In this document: piece by piece, positions 12,186 through 25,200 of the stretch
Layout: every line of letters starts with the position of its first letter
How positions within the stretch are numbered: the first letter of the stretch is position 1
DNA from: Distichodus sexfasciatus
Taxonomy: Eukaryota > Chordata > Actinopteri > Characiformes > Distichodontidae
DNA length: 64,000 nt
Reading direction: 5' to 3'
Assembly (NCBI GenBank): GCA_032718565.1
Contig: JAVGVS010000056.1
Span: 1,674,988-1,738,987, forward strand
Notes under the pieces: model-generated
The model's database searches: none
Told to the model about the DNA's origin: nothing
What the model saw: only the letters and a program-made list of their open reading frames with translations
Translations under genes and position numbers: made by a program

Positions 12186-13355
12186 CAAACACTGTTTTGT
12201 GGGGTTCAACAGAATATATTTTAAACAGTCAAGATGTCAGCCAACAACACGGTGACCATCGGACTGTTCCACAGTATTCTGCATATACAACATTGTAACC
12301 GATGTGCTTGATATTTCATAAAAGTATATATATTTTGGAGGCGCATCATCAATAGTCAGTTTCACATTATTAATATTATGACATGATTATTTTAAACCAA
12401 TAAATGACCACAGATATAGCATGTATATCCTCCTACATATAATATCGTTTCAATAATGAATGGTGTAAAGCTGCTAATAAAGACATTTTGGATAAAGCCC
12501 TTATGTTGTTAAATTCTATGCCCTAATCTAAGCGTTCGATTTTTTCAACGGCTGATTCCTAATGACAGGTTTTATGCTATACGAATTATGTATTGTCACA
12601 TTGCATTGCTTATCCAAGCCCAGATTTGTTTGAAAAAAATAATCCAGCATTTCTAAAATGTTAACACACCTGCTTAATGATTCGATAATTAATTTAATGT
12701 GCTGTTGTTAATGAACTGTAATAATCACCACCTCCTCAAAACGCCTGCCACGAATTCACACACAAAAAAAATTTAATTTGTGACATTCTTTCTGCGATGG
12801 TTCGGGGTCGGTACAGCTGCTGTTTTACGGCCTTTTGACATGCTGCTGTGTCCCAAAGCTGCTTTCGCAAATCAGTAAAAAAATTAACAATCAACAATAA
12901 ATTGAATTTTATTTATCCAAACCCAGATTTTGCTTCGATGATACTGATTAGCGTATAATATTTTGATATTTTTTCATTTGTGATTTCTGCGTGACAGCAT
13001 GTTAGCCGGGTCATAGCTTTATATTCGTTAAACGATCCAAATATTCTTTGATCTCAATTGAAAAAAATCATAATATTTCAATGCCGCCGAACCCATTCCT
13101 TTATTTCTCCATGTTTCGCCATGTTTTTCTGCCTGATTTGTATGTGATAATAAAACAGAACGAAATGCTAAATCGATACCTGCTATAGCCCCTTCCGAGG
13201 CACCGGGGCCTACTCATTATCCAAAGCCATTCGAGGAAAAATACATTTGACCCGAATAAAACTAAAAGCCTTGAGTTTGTGAGAAAAGGCGCAATTACGC
13301 GTCGTGTCCGCACAAAAAAGCCGCGTCTATAAAGAAGGGCATTTTTCTGTCTTAC

Positions 13356-13500
13356 CGTGGTCGGGCTGTGGTCGATATTAGTGTGTATGTGGAGCCATTT
13401 TGTGGAGGGTCATCCATGTCTGAGGTTTTACATGCACTGAGGTGCTGTGTGGAACTGGATGTGGAGCTCTATAGAATCCCACATCACGTCCACGGAGCGG
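13356..13500 (-). other. tal1: Probable non-coding first exon of tal1
   Basis: A strong donor (CCACG followed by GTAAGA) on the minus strand puts an exon end at 13356. The matching acceptor would lie just 5' of the tal1 ATG, near 11163-11168, after a long pyrimidine (T18) run. The upstream boundary is unknown; GATA sites at 13535 and above suggest transcription starts at about 13400-13520. Mammalian TAL1 also begins with non-coding exons. Confidence 0.45.
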
Positions 13501-13529
13501 AACCCGCGCGGCGCGGCGCAATGTGGCCC

Positions 13530-13595
13530 GCAGAGATAAGAGCCGCGGCGGCCACTGCGAGCACGATAAGCCCCTAAAGCCATTACTTATCAAAT
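13530..13595 (-). promoter_or_regulatory. tal1 promoter with three GATA boxes
   Basis: GATAAG at 13535-13540 and 13565-13570 on the plus strand, and CTTATC at 13586-13591, lie in a CpG-rich patch just upstream of the probable first exon. The mammalian TAL1 promoter 1a also depends on paired GATA sites near the start site, so this is the expected promoter architecture. Confidence 0.5.
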
Positions 13596-13699
13596 CATTC
13601 ATTATTATTTTCTGCTTTTTCTATCCAAGGCAAACGCGAAAGAGAAAATATAGACTTATATTGTGCACGGATATGCATAGAAAATAACTGGAATTAAGG

Positions 13700-14060
13700 G
13701 GGTGGGGGATGTTTAATATCGCCGGCCGTGTAAAAAGTGCTTCAGGGCTCAATCAGAAATTAATTACGAGGCGCAAACCGAGTGTACTGGAGGAGGCTCC
13801 AAAAGTGCCATTAATGTGTTTGTTTGTACACGTTTCAGCGTTTTTTTAAGCGATGGTGATTAAACTGGAATTGCACGCCTCCAAATAACAGTCAGGTGTG
13901 TTTATGAGGGCGTTTATATGGTGAGAAATAATGTGTCATATTTTAGGGATCGATATTAGCCCGCTGATTTATTCGGAGTCAGTCTTTTGTGTTTGTGCCT
14001 TAAGAGCAGATTAGAGCAGCATCTTAACCCTGACTTTTAAACAGTATGAATGCAGGTCCA
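13700..14060. promoter_or_regulatory. Candidate conserved non-coding element upstream of tal1
   Basis: High-complexity, repeat-free sequence with homeodomain-type motifs: TAATTA at 13761-13766, GTGATTAAA near 13856, CDX/HOX-type TTTATG at 13901-13906, and a related TTTATATG at 13913-13920. No reading frame of note. Called from motif density only. Confidence 0.25.
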
Positions 14061-16320
14061 CTGTGTAATTAGATATAGCACTATAGCACTCTTTCATTCT
14101 TTTCAACACAGTTATTTTCTTCCTTTTTTGAAATCTATACTTTCTTTTGGGGAACTACTGTAGTATTGCTCACAGACTGATAGATTTTTATGCGAAATGT
14201 GAAATGCTCGTGAAAATCACAAAATAATTAGAATACATGTCTCCTTTTTTCAGATTTACATCAATATCATGGATTTTATTCATATATATATATATATATG
14301 TTGTTAATATTATTAACTTGCTATAAAATTATTTCATCGATAAATACAATGATCTTTTCCTTATTGACCCATTGCCTGTTATGAGTAAATATTCATGAAT
14401 GAAAAGCATATGAAATAAGTTGAAATCATCAACGTCATCTTGATGAGTCTTGATCCAGTGTCTCTGTAGGCTGGTTGTTGTGGATGTGAGTGATTTCTGC
14501 TGGATGCTCGGACAGATCCGTCAGTGTTGCGCTGTGAAGCGGCTGCGCGGCGCGATAAAACGGCTATCAGAGCTCAGAGAGCCCGAGACCATCCATCACA
14601 CTGAGCCCCGAGAACCTCCACCACCGCGGAGATGGAGGTACAACACACACATGCACACACACACATACACACACAGAGCCCATACACACAGATCACAAAA
14701 CATTAGTTTGTTAATAGTGTACAAGCCAAAAATAGAATTATCATTAAAAAAAAAAAAATCAAGATCTGTTTTCAGTTGTTTGTTGCCTAATGAAAATGAA
14801 GGGTTTGCACTTTGTAGAGATTTGGTTCTATATGGTTCCATGATGGTCTTCACTGATACGGAGCATCTTCATTAATGAGATTCGTTGGGTGTAGAAATGA
14901 GGTTCTTTGTATTTTTATGTGACCAAACAAAAAAAAATCCATTGTGTCAAATGTTCTTTATGCAGTCAAATACATTATTAACCAACGATTGTATTTCTAA
15001 AAGTGTAATCTTCAGCTCCACAAAGGTTTATTTTATTATTTAAACGCGACGCATGCCGGTGCAGGAACTTCGTGACTGAATTTTAAGTATTTCCTAGAGA
15101 TAGAACTGTTAAAGTCCGGTCGTGATTGGGGCAGACAGAGTTGCAGAAAACCTTGAGGACCCTCAGTCACGATTCCTGCCAACATCATTTAGAGGATTTT
15201 AATGGTCACGACCAACTTCCTGAACAAAAACGTGGCCTGCTGATCATCCTGCTTGCACCCTGTATCTATTACAACCCTTACCTCCAGACAAAAATAGCAA
15301 CTAAATGTATTTATGTGGAGGATTAGTGCTATGATCTATGAGCGTCTTCATTAACACCCAACACTACAAACTGCAATTATGAACCGCTGTGCTCAGTTTT
15401 ATTTCGCTACTAATCTTTAGAAGCTTTCAACTGGATCAAAGTTCGGGAAAACCATTAAGTGCTTCTTTATCGTACCAAAATAGCTTTTTCTGATGGCGTC
15501 GTACAACAATTTTGACAACTTTTAAAATAATAATATGAAATATAATGGTAGCTGCGCGCAGAATAACTATTTCTATAGTTTCATATAGTTGCCTGTAAAT
15601 AAATGTAATATTTCTCTACGCTGCATTAACTTTGTTACCACTATCAAAAATGATTTTTTTTTTAAAAATCGAATAATGGTAAGATTTGTGATTATGGATA
15701 GATAGTTGGTTTGGCGGGAAGGAGGTAGAATAGGATAATCACAGCACAACTGCAGTTTGATTGGACCCTGTGGCGTCCCCTGATGGTTACTAAGAGAACA
15801 GACAAATTTTATGTGTGATATTGACCAAAAAACAGGAGTCCTAAAATACTTATAGCAACCATCCGTATAAGCCTTTTATATGTAAATCAATTAATTAGTT
15901 CAGTTCAGTTTAACTTATTGTATGTAAACTGGAGGAAAAATAGAGCGTGTATCAAACAGGTTTGTGACTCTCTGCCGCCCTCTTGTGGCTACTTACAGAA
16001 CAGATGGATTTCAGAATTTGGGACTCCAGCAAACATACAAAAACGTGTTAATGTTTCATCTAAAATTATTTTCCAGTGATAAAATGTAGACACTTTGAAG
16101 TTGAATAATTTTCATTATGAGGTGATTAGATCATTTCCAGCAAATGCATTGAATTAAAACAGTAAAACTGCCATGTATCAAAAAATGAATTTCCATATGG
16201 CAAAACCGACCCAAAGTTCAGAAGGAAACATGCTCCATGACATTCTTTTAACTGATTCATTCACTTAATATACTCATAAAACGCACAAACTCCATCTGTT
16301 CAGTTGTCTCAGAAATGCAA
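14061..16320. other. Intergenic region between tal1 and srf
   Basis: No exon supported. Contains an (AT)n run at about 14283-14300, a CpG-rich patch at 14490-14640, a CA-rich microsatellite at about 14640-14685, and related short segments near 15765-15800 and 15970-16010 (both end AGAACAGA with a purine-rich tail), perhaps remnants of one repeat. STIL, the mammalian neighbour of TAL1 on this side, is not seen here. Confidence 0.5.
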
Positions 16321-16329
16321 AAGTGGCTT

Positions 16330-19209
16330 TATTAGAAAAATGAAGTTACAATATTTTATAATCTGTTTTTTAATTTTCTTTTTACAAAAATAAAATTTTC
16401 ATTTAGATGAAACCAGGATGACAAAACTTGCCAGTGTGTGATACAAATGAGATGTGATAGCAAATATCCCTAGTGCATGGTGATGGCCTTGCATTTTTTT
16501 CCAAAGTGCATGACAGTAAAAATCAAAAAAAGGATTTCTCACTAGGAAAGGGATTGATGAGGGAAAAAAATCACTCCATTTGTTTAGACAAACTTAATAA
16601 ACCAGAGATATGAAAAATCTGAAACATACAAATTAATTTATTTTCCAGGCAACAAACTGCCTTTAACTTCAGCCCTGTGGACTGTCTCATGTTGGAAGAA
16701 CGTTTGGAATGAAAATCAGGCAAGTGTTATAATACAAAATGGTTAAAAGGTCATAGTATTACATTCAATTTGTGTGACACACACAGTTCTTAACTAAGTG
16801 TGCATAGACATTAAGAATAACTACAGAACGTATAGGTCATGGAATATAAATGTCTGCCCCGAACTGGAACTGCATAAATACTGTAAAACAACCACTTCCT
16901 GCATCCCAAATAATGAGACGTTACACAAATTTTACCTGTTAGGACTGACATCCACACTTTACATAACACTGATGAAATAAGGTCTATAGTCAAGAGTCCT
17001 ACTGTCAATATCAAAATAAGTACTAAACCATGTAAAGAAATTGCTTCTAAACCAAGATAAGCCACACTGACCCAGCACACCTGCTGAATTATGCACATTT
17101 CGGCTCAAAAACATTGACTAAAGACAGACGTTTTCAAAAACTTATATTTGAAACCAACATTCATAATCAAAATATTGATGCCCAAATTATCTCATCACAG
17201 GGGGGCTCGAGTCCTTTCCCAGAGGCCCAGTGAAAGGTTGGTAAGTTTCCTATTGAAACACACGTTACCAAGCCATCTCCAGCACCAGACATGCGTTCCA
17301 AAATACACATATGGAAAAAAGTTGGTGACAAATTCAAAGATGCTGATGATATAATTCTGATTTAAAACAGCAGCTATTACTTTTTGCTGACTGTGAGCAT
17401 GTTTAGTTTACTGCCCCAGTTGCGTACTGTTTTCTTTATTCCAACACTCCAAATGATTTAAAAACTTGTTAGATCACACGTTGAAGGAGGTGGTATATGA
17501 GGAAGGATGCCAAGTTTTTAGTTTGACCCCACAGGCATGGAGTCTGCATTTGACAAAAGAGCAAAATAACTGTAATCAAATATGTCTCAGCCAACATGTG
17601 CAGCATGTGCCACAACTCCCATATCACCAAACTTAGATTTGCAGTGAATCTATTAGCATCCTTACTAGTTCCAGAGCGTTCACTCCACCTCATCTTGCTA
17701 AGCCCCTAAATGCATGAACTTAGCAGTGATTGAAGACACTTTATGAATACTGGTACTGAGCATTCCTTTAATAAATGCTGTTAAAATAGGACATCTCAAC
17801 AGCCCTTAGGAACACTCCTAAAGTGGCCAGGGTACTCGTTATACCTACTGGTTAACAGCATAAAGTCAAATTTAACCCAAACCTGAAGACAGTATTAACA
17901 TGATCACTGAGTGACTGAGTCCATTGTTCTTCGGATTGGTACCTGAACTCAGATGTGTTTATTATACAGTAATGAGCCCTTTTGATATTCAGAAATGAAC
18001 AGAAAAACAAAAGCTGGTAGGTAGGTATTGCTTTAGTTGGTTTAAAAAAAAAGAAAGGCCTTGACCAAAGGAATGGTGCTAAAAAAGGAGGAAAAAGAAA
18101 GAAAAAAAGTCCCTTTATCTACATACAGTACATATGTAAAATCCTAATCATACAAGGAGTACAGCACAACAGATTTTACCATATTCCTTTCAGAATGCGA
18201 GTGCAAATCCAGTACCAGCTGTAGTCTGGATTTAATACAGCCCTAATCAGCTACAAACATAATGCAAAACCTTTTCTTGCTTTTGTTGAAAATATATGAA
18301 AATACCTATGTGAAACAGACTCTTGTTAACTCATGAAAAACCTCTGTTCTCCCCAAACAACAGAGTAACGCTTCAGTGACTGGCCCATGCATGACGTTAG
18401 CACAGCGTGCACGTGTGAGCCAGCATGTCTTAAAACACAGAAGCACAAAGTGAGGTTCCTGTCCGCATTTAGGGTCCAAATCCTTCAGGCACTGAAGGTA
18501 CTTAGACAGGCAGATTACATCTGAGAGTTATCAAGTATGATGCAGTTTGGCACAAGGTTAAAAATCTGTGGTGGAATTCCCATGCAGCTTGATGTGGCCT
18601 AAATGAAAATCCTATGCTTCAGGGCCAAAAGTAAACCTTGATTAATACGGAGGAGTAAAAAAGACTGATTTCAGATGCCTGTTACAGCCTAACTTGTGAT
18701 GACACTGACTACATACTTTAAGTCCATGGCAAGGGCCAATTTGCTGATATCATTAAAAGAATGCAGTGCACCAAATAACAGATTCAGCAATAAGCATTTC
18801 GGAACAGCAAATAAAACAGTACCATAGCATCCATCCATCTGCATGCAGTCAACCATCTACAAAAGCACATACACACTTCCAACCGCGGGTGTGTCTGTCT
18901 TTGGACAAGGACTTAAACCAACAGCACCAGTAGTGAAAGCATGAAAGCTCAAGTAATCATGAAAAGCCTATCCCTATTCACATTGGCCTATGTCCAAACA
19001 TGTAGAGGCAGCGCTGCGTTCTCCTATTTCATACCGTCTCTCTCACACACACATACACATACACACACACTTCTTGGATGTTCTGCCAAATATTCTGGAA
19101 AACACAAAAATGCAGCAATAAATAGAGTCTAATGGCATGGTGCTTGTGGGGAGGGGCTCTTGGCATTGGCTGTGTCAACATGTGCTCAGGCTGGTCAACT
19201 GTTTGTAGG
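16330..19209 (-). other. srf: Probable srf 3' UTR
   Basis: About 2.9 kb of repeat-poor sequence follows the srf stop codon, in contrast to the repeat-rich introns. Minus-strand AATAAA signals occur at 16637-16642 and 16328-16333, and others lie further up. Vertebrate SRF mRNAs carry 3' UTRs of two to three kilobases. A short CA run lies at 19042-19068. The true cleavage site is not determinable here. Confidence 0.45.
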
Positions 19210-22200
19210 TCAGTCTCCTTTGGGATTGTCTAAATTGACCACCCGGAGCTCAGTGAGGGTAGTACCGCTGTTCCCAGAGGGAGACTGGTTTATCAGCATC
19301 TAAAAAGAAGAACACAAATCAGGATTAGGATGATCACTAACTCGCTATTTGTTAACTTGAATTGTCACCAGCCCACCGGTGTACTGAACAATACTTTGTT
19401 TGTCGTGGTAACTCCTACACCGTGAATATGGTACAGGTAGGTTATAGTCGCTAGTTTGTATGAGTTCACACTTAACACAGTTAAACTTCTTTGTCAGTTA
19501 TTTCTTTGAAATTTAAATCCTATATGCACAACTGTGTCTTGTTCTGAAATGTCAGTGAAGATGGTAGATTTTTTTTTTGCCCCGGTGCTGTAGGGGTAAA
19601 GATGTGGATTAATAAATCCAGCTACTCAAAAGCACGTCTTGGCAGTTGGTAACGTAAGGGTTAGGTAGTTCGCCCTGTGATTGGAAGGTCGCCCGTGCTG
19701 CCCACTGCACCTTCATGGATGGGTCAAATGCAGAGGTCACATTTGGTTGCAGTGCTGTGCTGTATTGACAATGACAATCACTCACCTTCACTTTCAGAAA
19801 TGACTAGTGCTGAAGTACTACTGAGAACCAGAGAGGGGTGATAATGAGCCTTGTAGTTCTCTGTTTATGAGAATAACATGGAACCAGTTTGCTATCAATT
19901 TAAGTATATTACTGGCACTGTATACAGATGTTCTGCTAAGATGCAAGTACTTTAAATACTGGCTATCTACATTTTCACCTACATTTTAAGTGAGTGAGTG
20001 TCATTGTGAAAACAGCACAGCGCCACAACGAAATGTGACCCCTGCATTTGAGCCATCCTTGAAGGAACAGTGGGCGCCAGGAGAGCAGTGCTTGGGGACG
20101 GTACCTTGCTCATGAGTACCATGGTGGTGCCTTTATAGGTCCAGGACTAAAACCAGCAACCTTCTGGTCACAGGGCCACCTCTCAAACTGTCACACTACC
20201 AACTGCTCCATATACTATGTAAATATGTCCTAGCAGCAGTGTTCATATTTCACCATGGCTTTTGGGAAGCCCTATTTTCCAAGCTTCAGCGGAATTCAAG
20301 ACACGACCTACATTACGCTCAGAGCAAAGACAGTAAAGTCTTAGAACTACAGAGAGGAAACAATGGAATAGGATATTAGAATATTACCGAATGCAATGGC
20401 ACAGCAGAGACGGGAATCTGTACGGTTCCAGGAGGTCCTGTGAAAAACATCTGAGGGACTGCGCCTAAACACAAATAGAGTGTGTGGAATCAGTAATTAA
20501 TCCAGTGATGCCCAAACTAGGAGACTCAGCACGGCAAATGAATAACATTAAAACTAAAGTAAGAAGTGAAGTCTCACAGCTGCAACTCTAATTTGATCGA
20601 ATGTTCAAGTTTTAGATTTTTACTATCAGGGATCTGGTTAAGTTTTAGTCATTTTTGTGCAGAAGCAATTTTTAGAAAATCTGTTTAAAGTAGAGCTGGG
20701 AATGTTATCACACATGATTCATCTGAAAACTAAGGTTTAATTTTTTTATGCAAAATAATAAAATGACCAGATTTATCCCAAATTTTCACAGGTACTTCCT
20801 GTGCAGATGTTTATCTGACTGATGCATGGCTTTGTTATAAAATGTTGGACCTACAGGAAAAAGTTTTGGAACCACTCAATTAAGCCAATTTTAAGACTTT
20901 TTTTGTGCATATTCCGTTATGTACATGATCAGCTCAATCAGACGCACCTGATTCCTGGGGCTGGGTGTGGGACATGTGCATGGCGGCGGTCGGCTGAGGA
21001 AAGGGGTTGAACACGGTCAGGTTTCCGTCTGCCAGCCCGGGTGTGGACGTGGCGTACATCACCGCACTGGGGTACATCACGTGTCCCGCCAACGAGGACG
21101 GCCCAGAGGTCACTATCGCAGACTGACTGACTGTGACAGAAAGGGACAAATGTCAGTCAAGGGTGGGTAGTGGTTAAGGACACTCCCCTCTGGACCAAGA
21201 GGTTGTGGGTTCAAATCCTGCTCATTACATCATTACAAGCACTAGGCCCCTGAGCAAGACCGTTAACCCCAAGTTCCTTCAGGGAGAATGTTCCTATAAT
21301 TAGCAAATGGAAGTCACACATCCCATTAATGTAAATGTAAAGCAAGTGATTGTGAAATGCTGTTGTGAAAGGTCTAACTTCACAAACATTTTACCCTGAA
21401 TGTTTTGGGCTTTTTCCCTTTGTTCTTTTCATCCTCATAGTTCACTGACAAGGTTTGTAGTGTAAATCTGCTCAACTTTTAAAGCTAAGACATTTTTCCT
21501 AAAGTGTACATATCTTATGACAGAATTCTTTTTTTAAAGCATTAACAGAATTTCTTAAAAATTCAAAATCATCATAGGCAAAGTTACGCCGGGTAGAGGT
21601 TATGATTCTCAGTCTTGATTAAATGCTGAGTCCAATGTAACAGTCTGACAAAATATTACTTAATAGCCTGTCTTTAAACTCAAAATGTTCCTGAAAAGTG
21701 TAATGTTTACCTGTTGACCCTAATCTGTGATGTTGATATTAATACGGAGCATTGAGAATACTGTGGTCATTACTGCAAACACTGAAAGAATCCTATAGAT
21801 CTGGGGTTTTCAACTGGTGGTCCATGGCCCCTGGTGTTCTGTGGTGGCAATGCAGATGGTCCGTGACATGCAGTCTAGTTTCAATACTGAAATCACCTTC
21901 TAAAAATTATAGAATTTTACTTATTTACCAAATCATTTCCAGCTGATTTAGGCATCTTTATGAATGATGAATTTAATGCATATATTAAAAAAATAAAAGA
22001 ACAAATACTCCACGCTCTCCTTTACCACACACACACACACACACAGACACACAGACACAAAGACTACTGCTCAGGCTGAATGGTGGTCCCTGGGACATAA
22101 CCAGTTGAAAACCCCTGCCAAAGATCATAGAAAATAATGTGCATCACCAGTTTTGGTTAAAATCATCGCTTCCTAAACCTCAGTGATCAAGTCCCACAGT

Positions 22201-25200
22201 GTTGCTGGTCAGAAGAGTGTTGTGTGTGTGCTGCAGGTACCGGTTGGGCTGCTGGTGGTTTGGGAGATCTCCGGGCTGCTCTCACTGCTCTGAGGACTTG
22301 GGTTCACCTGGATGGTCTGCAGCTGCTGAGACCCACCTGCGAGAATGAAACGTGCACAGATAAAATTTCAAAACACTTGTTAATAAAGTGTAATTAAAAG
22401 CTATATAACTTTTTTATAAACATTTTCTGCTTGTTTACAAATCCTTAACAGGATTTAACAGGATTGTTAAATCCTCAGTTAGATAATCCAAAAGTTACAG
22501 CTACCATTTCAACATTGTCTTTAAACCAAACTTTTTAATGTATAATTTCACAATACACAAAAACAGCGTTTAAGGTTTTGCTGGAGCAGTTCCAGTAGAG
22601 GGAAAACTTGCAGTCAGGATCCTGGGACAGCACATATAAATCTATGTTTAAATAAATATATTTAACAGTTAACTGACAGTAAAACTGTTCTTTTCTAAGT
22701 TTCAGGGTAAGAAACAACTAGACACTGAAAATTTTCTCTATTCACCCAAGGATGAGCAAAGTGACTTCAAATCAATATTTTAAATTAATAATATACAAGT
22801 GATTGTTATTGCATGAAACATTATTTGTACATACTTAGATTGTTTTTCTCTCTCCCCACTTGACTGTTGTCACGATGTTTGCATGTCTGTTGGACATTAT
22901 TGTACACTGCCTGTTTACAATTCTCATATTTAATTGCTGCAGATCATATGCACATCCAATGCAAAAAGAAATAAAGTTGACTTTGACTTGACTACATGTA
23001 TTTCAGACTTTTACCAATTAAAGGACCGATTATATCATTACATTATTTGTTGAACAGGATTGGGGCAGTATCACCAGGACCCCACAGGTTTGCAGATAAA
23101 ACCAGGGGAACATGCTCTATGTGTCTGTTTCAACATATTTTTGGTTAACTGCCCAGTTTTGCCTGAATTCACCTTCATGAGACTGTTTGCATAATCATTC
23201 TGCTACATTTCCAATCTATTGGCTGCAGGGATTGTTTGGTACTCAAATCTCACTGAGTATGTGCCGATGTGATGCCACATCTTTTTCCCCCTATAACTGA
23301 TAAAGCTGAAGCTATTTTTTCCAGGGAGACACTGGAATATCTGCAACACATTAAACAAGATGGCAGTGACTACAAACATACCCGGTATGACTGCCCTTAT
23401 AAAACGATTTGCATTTTGGCAAAACGAAGCCCGAAACTGCGGTTTAACCCATGAAGTTGAGTGTGACAAAAAAAGAGTCCTCAGCATCTCCCCGACTGAC
23501 CTGCGAGAGAGACAGTGGCTGGCAGGCGGAAAAGCGTGGCCTGTGTTGCGGCCTGCGTGAGTGCGGGGGCAGCAGGGGCAGTGGGGGCAGCAGAGGTCGA
23601 GGGAAGCCTGGTTTGGTCTTGTGTGCTCTGGATGGCCAGAGAGTGAGTCTGCAGCTGACTGAGAGGAATAGTGTGTGTGCCTGTGAGACACAAAGCAATA
23701 CCCTCAGCAACAAGCAAAGCAGAGCAACACACACGCACACCCACTCAAACTGAACATTCAGACACAGAGATTAGGGCTGGGCTTAAGATCATAATTACCT
23801 GACCAAGTCATCTTGATTACGATTAATGAAATTAATGGGGTGCGCGTCACAAGTGTCGTCACAATATGATATTATATCGATTCAAAAGACAACAATTTAT
23901 TGTCTCGATATCGCTGGAGTCTGCTATGATGTGATTTCAGTTAAATACAATTCAGGAGCCAGTGATCGTTGATGTCATATGTATAGCAAACCACAAAAGC
24001 ATCTAAAAGATCATTTGACATTTTCATTCTTGGGCTATAAGAAAACATGCTTCTTTTTATATAAAAACCTCAAGTTTAATATTAAATGACTTTACATTTT
24101 TATATCGCTGTAGACTGATGCAATTTTGCCCTCATAGTTCACTGACAAGGTTTGTACTGTAAATATGCTCAACTATTAACACTGGAATATTTTTTGCTAA
24201 TTTAAGTGTGTATCTCAATACATGAAGACACACTAGGGAAAGTACTAACAATTCTTTTTTTAAACATTAACAGAATTTTAATAATCATCATCATCATCAT
24301 CATGGAAGATTATGGCATATAGCAGTTCTGAATGCTGGTTTCGATTAATTGCCCAGCCCTTACACAAACAAAGATGCACATTCTGACACACACAAACACA
24401 CACCCAGCACAAAACAGACAAGCGTGTGCAAACATCAGCAGCAGCAGGTGGCTCAAGTAAACGCCAACATGCTTATGTAGACATGCAGCACTTTGAGGAA
24501 AAAAAAAAAAAAGTACAGGACAGAGACTTTAAGTGAAGGAAGGCAATAAAAAGCAATATGGCCATTTAATCTAACAAACATACTATTTTTTCCACAATTA
24601 AAATTGCATCTTTACTTCATTCACAGTTCATTCAACATTACTGCCACCTTGTGGATTATAGGAGTTTTTCAGAAATCCTCCTGTGACAAAACTTGCAGTT
24701 TTATTACTGGACACTGGCGATCATAACAGCTTCTTTTAGGGAAAAGTATGGATAGACTTAAACACAGTGTTCATTAAACATTAAACACAACAGGCAAAAC
24801 CAATAAAGCCAAAAAGATTCTCAGAAAAACAAAAGAATCATTTAAGATTCCTCGCTGTGATAACGCCACATATTGAAATGTTTTTATTCAGAAATAATAC
24901 TATGAAAAAAAAAAAACCTACAACAACATGCAGTACTTAAATGTCTTGAGCTACACGTCATTTCTTCCCATTTTGCTTCCAAAGAGCCAGAATTTCTTGT
25001 GTTTTTAAGTCTTGAGGAACAATATTTATGTGCGTGTTTGCACATGTTCATGTTGTCTGTGCAATACCTTCTGACTTTTTCCCTTCTCAAGGTGAGTAAC
25101 TTGGCTGATGGCAACTGAACTGAACAGCAGCTGTTAATTTAAGTCTAGCTTTACAGGTTTGAGGAACAGATTCAGAATACAAAGCACTGACATACATTAC

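Noticed and set aside
14450..14875. 141-codon frame upstream of tal1
   Set aside because: Crosses a CA repeat and a poly-A run; no family resemblance or splice support.
23203..23691. 162-codon minus-strand frame overlapping srf exon 4
   Set aside because: Wrong frame for srf; the in-frame translation joins exons 3 and 5 by phase and has SRF-like composition.
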